Positions 33,393 through 34,515 of a stretch of DNA of 34,515 nt are shown piece by piece (within the stretch, counting starts at the first letter, position 1; every line of letters starts with the position of its first letter). The notes beneath the pieces were generated by a model. That model saw only the letters and a list, made by a program, of their open reading frames with translations, did no database searches and was not told where the DNA came from. The DNA lies in the NCBI GenBank assembly GCA_028694795.1, contig JAQVKF010000016.1, positions 1-34,515 on the forward strand, given 5' to 3'. The position numbers were made by a program, and so were the translations under genes. This DNA is from Thermoguttaceae bacterium (GTDB lineage: Bacteria; Planctomycetota; Planctomycetia; Pirellulales; Thermoguttaceae).

Positions 33393-34515
33393 ATGATGCA
33401 GATTCTTAAGAAAGCCCCGTGGGGCGCGACGGCATTTGCCGCAGTATGTCTTGCCGGAACACTGGCGTTTGCGCAGGGACCGGAAGGCCAAGGACCGGAG
33501 GCTCGTCCTGAGGGACCAGCGCCGCAAGTGGAACCGCAGAAGGATGGGCCGGCGGGCGAGTGGATGCGTGGTCCGCAACTTGGCGGTCCGCAGGGGATGC
33601 CGGGGATGGGGTTGCAATTCGCGGGAGGACGCGGACCTTGGGGTGGAATGAAAGCTCCGGAAGGGGAACAAGGCAAGGGATTTGCCAGAGGAATGGGCGG
33701 TCGTGGACAGCGATTTGCCGCTTCTGCGGCGGGGCTTGAGCTGACGGCGGAGCAGCGTGAGCAGTTGCGTACGGTGCGGGAAGAATTCCAGCCGAAGATG
33801 AAGGAATTGCAGGAGAAATATGCCGCCGAGATGAAGGCTTTAGCTGAAGAGATGAAGGCGAAAACGGAAGGTGTTTTCACGGAAGAGCAAAAAGCCAAAC
33901 TCGAAGAGCTGAAAAAAGATTTTCCGACGCCTGGTATGGGCTCGCAGTTTGGCGGCCCGCAGGGTATGCCTGGTGTTGGACCACAGTTCGGTGGCCCGCA
34001 GGGAATGCCTGGGATGGGTCCACAGTTCGGCGGCCCGCAGGGAATGCCTGGGATGGGACCACAGTTTGGTGGCCCGCAGGGTATGCCAGGGATGGGTCCG
34101 CAGTTCGGTGGCCCACAGGGAATGCCTGGTATGGGTCCGCAGTTCGGTGGCCCACAGGGAATGCCTGGTATGGGTCCGCAGTTCGGTGGCCCACAGGGAA
34201 TGCCGTGTGTGAAAGGTGGAATGTGCCCGATGAACGGACCGAAATTCGGAATGGGTGGTAAAAGTCCAATGGGCTGGGGGAAAAACGCTCGCGGTGCCCA
34301 TGGATTTGCTCCCAAGATGGATGATAAAGGTTGGTGCCCTTGTGGTCCGGAATGCCGCTGTGGCGCAGAGTGCCAGTGTGGCCCGCGTGGCGAGATGAAC
34401 CGTGGCGAAGGACGTGGCCCGCGTGGTGAGATGAACCGTGGTGAAGGACGTGGCCCGCGTGGCGAGATGAACCGTGGCGAAGGACGTGGCCCGCGTGGCG
34501 AGATGAAGCGTGGCG
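33393..34515 (+). CDS. Secreted tandem-repeat protein with a Spy/LTXXQ-like helix and a Cys-rich segment (partial)
   Basis: Not in the ORF track, because no stop occurs before the window ends. ATG 33393 (or 33396) follows AGGAGAATGAACC. Residues 1-28 form a Sec signal (TAFAAVCLAGTLAFAQ). A Gly/Pro-rich segment follows. Residues about 115-175 form a charged helix (LELTAEQREQLRTVREEFQP to FTEEQKAKLEELKKD) like the LTXXQ motif of the Spy/CpxP periplasmic chaperone family. Residues 180-270 are seven copies of a 13-residue PGMGPQFGGPQGM unit. Then come CVKGGMC, a Cys-rich WCPCGPECRCGAECQCG, and GPRGEMNRGEGR repeats to the edge. It may be a metal-binding or surface/biofilm protein; that is inference. 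No neighbour on the right is visible. Confidence 0.8.
   Translation, partial: MMQILKKAPWGATAFAAVCLAGTLAFAQGPEGQGPEARPEGPAPQVEPQKDGPAGEWMRGPQLGGPQGMPGMGLQFAGGRGPWGGMKAPEGEQGKGFARGMGGRGQRFAASAAGLELTAEQREQLRTVREEFQPKMKELQEKYAAEMKALAEEMKAKTEGVFTEEQKAKLEELKKDFPTPGMGSQFGGPQGMPGVGPQFGGPQGMPGMGPQFGGPQGMPGMGPQFGGPQGMPGMGPQFGGPQGMPGMGPQFGGPQGMPGMGPQFGGPQGMPCVKGGMCPMNGPKFGMGGKSPMGWGKNARGAHGFAPKMDDKGWCPCGPECRCGAECQCGPRGEMNRGEGRGPRGEMNRGEGRGPRGEMNRGEGRGPRGEMKRG
33930..34202 (+). repeat. Seven tandem 39-bp repeats (13-residue unit)
   Basis: Exact 39-base periodicity inside the last gene, encoding PGMGPQFGGPQGM with small substitutions. The last two units are identical at the DNA level, which points to recent duplication or conversion. 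The Gly and Pro content is collagen-like, but the period is not the Gly-X-Y triplet. Confidence 0.9.
34380..34515 (+). repeat. Tandem 36-bp repeats at the window end
   Basis: At least three full 36-base units (34380-34415, 34416-34451, 34452-34487) and a partial fourth, encoding GPRGEMNRGEGR. The array continues past the window edge. The units differ by only a few bases, so the length may vary between strains. Confidence 0.9.

Noticed and set aside
33356-34315. 319-residue minus-strand ORF rich in Gly/Pro/Cys
   Set aside because: It is the mirror of the 39-bp repeats in the plus-strand secreted gene, which has a ribosome site and signal peptide.
33930-34515. CRISPR array, because of regular repeats
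   Set aside because: The 39-bp and 36-bp units are contiguous, in frame, have no spacers and encode protein repeats.

Overview
The window looks like a chromosomal stretch from a member of the Planctomycetota, probably a gut-associated anaerobe (Pirellulales/Thermoguttaceae-like). This is inferred from gene content only. Pointers to the phylum are an HzsA-related multidomain cytochrome, secreted Gfo/Idh/MocA oxidoreductases, a twin-arginine-exported SGNH hydrolase, an ECF sigma factor followed by a very long membrane anti-sigma-like protein, and many orphan secreted proteins. Pointers to an anaerobic host-associated life are a glycyl radical enzyme and a GH110-type alpha-1,3-galactosidase.

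Layout. 1-1725: end of an ECF nickel/cobalt transporter operon (M/N-type component tail, CbiQ-type T component, CbiO ATPase), with overlapping stops and starts. 1726-2145: intergenic, filled mostly by a 275-bp MITE-like element that ends in the cysK stop codon. 2143-5677: cysK (-), a Tat-exported Gfo/Idh/MocA protein (+) behind an operator-like palindrome, and an isolated hisF (-). 6006-13544: a co-directional block of a HypD-like glycyl radical enzyme with a good promoter, an HzsA-related protein with discoidin, beta-propeller and two c-type haem motifs, and a UroD/MtaA-like methyltransferase. 13516-16132 (-): ECF sigma factor and its presumed anti-sigma partner, converging on the methyltransferase. 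16628-17379: small secreted orphan with a damaged-looking start. 17807-19573: natural fusion of an amino-sugar kinase and MurNAc-6-P etherase (MurQ). 19595-19691: a highly structured intergenic element. 19976-21724: ankyrin-repeat secreted protein and a decayed stretch. 21725-23014: second Gfo/Idh/MocA protein. 23271-25710: nikR (-) divergent from the GH110 galactosidase (+). 25920-27242: alaC-type aminotransferase. 27438-28658 (-): SGNH hydrolase. 28686-29414: mostly non-coding. 29415-32812 (-): two orphan proteins with N-terminal membrane anchors. 33393-end: a secreted repeat protein with a Spy/LTXXQ-like helix, seven 13-residue Gly/Pro/Gln repeats, a Cys-rich knot and a second repeat array. 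It runs off the window and is absent from the supplied ORF track because its stop is not in the window.

How the genes may work together. The nickel transporter tail and NikR suggest nickel homeostasis split over two loci. The MurK-MurQ-like fusion, GH110 enzyme, SGNH hydrolase and Gfo/Idh/MocA proteins suggest scavenging of amino sugars and host or dietary glycans. The glycyl radical enzyme, HzsA-related cytochrome and UroD-like methyltransferase are the most plausible candidate for an uncharacterised pathway, but only their order and orientation support a link. No tRNA, rRNA, CRISPR array or intact transposase was seen.
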